From Burkholderiales bacterium (GTDB lineage Bacteria > Pseudomonadota > Gammaproteobacteria > Burkholderiales > Burkholderiaceae_C): a stretch of 50,957 nucleotides of DNA. The position numbers and the translations under genes were made by a program. The stretch spans positions 1-50,957 of the forward strand of contig JANXXS010000316.1 of the NCBI GenBank assembly GCA_025350505.1, read 5' to 3'. Under the pieces are notes generated by a model that saw only the letters and a program-made list of their open reading frames with translations, was not told where the DNA came from and did no database searches. This document shows positions 49,289-50,957 of the stretch, in pieces. How positions within the stretch are numbered: the first letter of the stretch is position 1; each line of letters opens with the position of its first letter.

Positions 49289-50302
49289 ATGAGCTCTGTC
49301 CAGATTTCGTTCGGGATCGTCGCGCTGCTGGTGGCGCTGGCGATCGCGTTCGATTTCATGAACGGCTTTCACGACGCCGCAAACTCGATAGCCACCGTCG
49401 TCTCGACCGGTGTGCTGAAGCCTCAGCAGGCGATCGTCTTCGCCGCCTTCTTCAACATCGTCGCCATCTTCGTCTTTCACCTGAGCGTGGCCGCGACGAT
49501 CGGCAAGGGCATCGTGCAGCCGGGCGTGGTCGACCACCACGTCGTCTTCGGCGCCCTCATCGGCGCCATCTTCTGGAACCTGGTCACCTGGTGGTGGGGC
49601 ATCCCGTCGAGCTCCTCGCACGCGCTGATCGGCGGCATCGTCGGCGCGGTCATCGCCAAGTCGGGCGCCAGCGCGCTGATCGCCTCGGGCGTCTGGAAGA
49701 CGGTGCTCTTCATTTTCGTTTCGCCGGTGCTCGGCTTCCTGCTCGGCGCGTTGCTGATGGTGCTCGTCGCCAACGTGTTTCGCCGTGCGTCGCCGCTCAA
49801 GGTCGACAACCTGTTCCGGCGCCTGCAGCTCGTTTCGGCGGGCCTGTACAGCCTGGGCCACGGCGGCAACGACGCGCAAAAGACGATCGGCATCATCTGG
49901 ATGCTGCTCATCGCATCGGGCTACGCCGCCGCCAACTCGGCGATGCCGCCGACCTGGGTGATCTGGTGCTGCTATATCGCGATCGGCCTGGGCACGATGT
50001 TCGGCGGCTGGCGCATCGTCAAGACGATGGGCCAGCGCATCACCAAGCTCAAGCCCGTGGGCGGCTTCTGCGCCGAGACCGGCGGCGCGATCACGCTCTT
50101 TCTCGCCACCGCGCTCGGCATCCCGGTCTCGACGACGCACACCATCACCGGCGCCATCGTCGGCGTGGGCTCGGTGCGGCGCGCCGCGACGGTGCGCTGG
50201 GGCCTGGCCGGCAACATCGTCTGGGCCTGGATCTTCACCATTCCCGCCTCGGCGTTCGTCGCGGCGGTGTTCTACGCGCTCGGCCTTTGGCTCTTCGACT
50301 GA
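49289..50302 (+). CDS. pit: Low-affinity inorganic phosphate transporter PiT
   Basis: This 337-residue membrane transporter has the two PiT signatures: FDFMNGFHDAANSIATVVST near the start and GHGGNDAQKTIGIIWM in the second half. About ten helices are predicted. It takes up metal-phosphate complexes in symport with protons. It follows the DUF47 gene with 34 bases between, so both are one unit. No PhoB box was recognised upstream. Confidence 0.95.
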   Translation: MSSVQISFGIVALLVALAIAFDFMNGFHDAANSIATVVSTGVLKPQQAIVFAAFFNIVAIFVFHLSVAATIGKGIVQPGVVDHHVVFGALIGAIFWNLVTWWWGIPSSSSHALIGGIVGAVIAKSGASALIASGVWKTVLFIFVSPVLGFLLGALLMVLVANVFRRASPLKVDNLFRRLQLVSAGLYSLGHGGNDAQKTIGIIWMLLIASGYAAANSAMPPTWVIWCCYIAIGLGTMFGGWRIVKTMGQRITKLKPVGGFCAETGGAITLFLATALGIPVSTTHTITGAIVGVGSVRRAATVRWGLAGNIVWAWIFTIPASAFVAAVFYALGLWLFD

Positions 50303-50309
50303 CTGACGA

Positions 50310-50741
50310 TCAGCCCGGCGCCTGCGCCTCGAAGTAGCGTTGCGCCGTGAAGGCGATCGTCGCCATCGTCACGGTGGCGCCGAGCGCCAGCGCGACGATG
50401 ACGCCGACGATGGTGGCGCGGGCCGACGGGGCGGCGCCCATGCGCTTGCCATAGCGCGCCTGCCAGGGCTCGTCGGGCGTCAGCCCGCAGACGATGGCCG
50501 AGAGCATGGCGATAGCGAGCATCGCGCCGAGCAGCGGCACGAGCTCGCTGCCGAGCCGGTCTTCGGTGCCGAACTGGCGCATGCGCCAGAAGCCGTAGGC
50601 GCCGACCACCGTCAGCGGCAGATGCAGCCAGCCCCAGACGTCGCGCGCGCCGTGCAGGTAGAAGCGATGCATGCCGAGGCTGCCGCCGACGATGGCAAGC
50701 CACGTTGCGATCGCCTTCGAGCGGGCGCCGGCGCTGGTCAT
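50310..50741 (-). CDS. TM2-domain-like membrane protein
   Basis: This 143-residue protein has a first helix WLAIVGGSLGMHRFYLHGARD. The GxHRFYL motif is the hallmark of TM2-domain proteins. A second helix follows at about 38-51, then two more (about 67-86 and 107-127). The family function is not established. It converges on pit with eight bases between and overlaps the acetyltransferase gene by ATGA. Confidence 0.75.
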   Translation of the reverse strand: MTSAGARSKAIATWLAIVGGSLGMHRFYLHGARDVWGWLHLPLTVVGAYGFWRMRQFGTEDRLGSELVPLLGAMLAIAMLSAIVCGLTPDEPWQARYGKRMGAAPSARATIVGVIVALALGATVTMATIAFTAQRYFEAQAPG

Positions 50742-50957
50742 GCCGCCGGCTGCGAGGCGCCGAAGCCGAGGCTTTTCTGCATGACGACGACGTCGAGCCA
50801 GCGGCCGAACTTCAATCCCGCGGCCTGCATGGTGCCGACCGGCGCGAAGCCGAGCGCGCGGTGCACGCCGATCGAGCCGGTGTTGGCCGAGTCGCCGATC
50901 ACCGCGAGCATCTGCCGCACGCCGGCGGCCTCGCAGCGGGCCAGCAGCTCGGCGAGA
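50738..50957 (-). CDS. GNAT-family N-acetyltransferase, C-terminal part (5' end beyond window)
   Basis: The last about 72 codons read leftwards from the window edge: LAELLARCEAAGVRQMLAVI, then the GNAT segment SANTGSIGVHRALGFAPVGTM, and a final GRWLDVVVMQKSLG. This is typical of phosphinothricin/methionine-sulfoximine acetyltransferase-like enzymes, where N-x-x-S-I-x-x-H-x-x-x-GF marks motif B. The acetyl-CoA-binding part is outside the window, so the substrate cannot be stated. It is upstream of, and overlaps, the TM2-like gene. Confidence 0.8.
   Translation of the reverse strand, partial: LAELLARCEAAGVRQMLAVIGDSANTGSIGVHRALGFAPVGTMQAAGLKFGRWLDVVVMQKSLGFGASQPAA

Overview
This is a GC-rich, densely packed chromosomal window from what looks like a betaproteobacterium of the order Burkholderiales, probably near the Rubrivivax/Roseateles/Leptothrix group. 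The evidence is the form IC RuBisCO operon with CbbX, the bacteriochlorophyll genes bchI-bchD-bchO preceded by a HiPIP gene, the murJ/AI-2E/hda/HAD/pcnB/folK housekeeping order, the kynurenine pair, and many GTG/TTG starts with 1-4 base stop/start overlaps. No rRNA, tRNA, CRISPR array or insertion sequence was recognised, and no gene-free stretch exceeds about 200 bases.

Layout. 1-5.1 kb: a possible HsdR start at the left edge, NADH dehydrogenase II, and a QseBC/PmrAB-like two-component system followed by a Do-type periplasmic protease. Four 11-bp-phased direct repeats lie between the kinase and the protease. 5.1-10.9 kb: a sulfite dehydrogenase pair (molybdenum subunit and cytochrome c), a divergent periplasmic binding-protein/rhodanese fusion, and a molybdate module (modE, ModE-type operator, modABC) that can supply the cofactor metal of the sulfite enzyme. 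10.9-20.6 kb: a TIR-transmembrane protein, an SDR without its catalytic tyrosine, a DsbA-fold isomerase, a coiled-coil protein, kynU-kynA, DUF3052, an EamA transporter, argD-argF and DUF3579. 20.6-29.9 kb: rpsT, then the housekeeping run from murJ to the deoxynucleoside kinase.

29.9-48.6 kb is the core of interest. A HiPIP gene (a likely electron donor to a photosynthetic reaction centre) is followed by bchI, bchD and bchO (Mg-chelatase subunits and accessory). Next to them are cbbR and the divergent Calvin-cycle operon cbbL-cbbS-cbbX-cbbF-cbbP-cbbZ. Converging on this is a complete cytochrome c maturation operon, ccmABCDEFGHI. Right behind ccmA sits a wrecked carotenoid locus: the first third of crtI joined out of frame to the last third of tspO. 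The right edge holds a small membrane protein, a DUF47-PiT phosphate uptake pair, a TM2-like protein and part of a GNAT acetyltransferase.

Two observations stand out. First, cbbL carries an in-frame TAG exactly where form IC large subunits normally continue into their conserved C-terminal tail. That tail is still encoded intact after the TAG and is followed by TGA and the cbbS ribosome-binding site. The red-type activase CbbX, encoded two genes downstream, works by pulling on that tail. Second, the crtI-tspO scar, with two conserved glycines of CrtI already changed to aspartate, suggests a lineage losing phototrophy (or an assembly error) while bchIDO and HiPIP remain intact. Together they raise the possibility of a recently or partly decayed photoautotroph. 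No search or alignment could be run, so family assignments rest on motifs and recalled family features.
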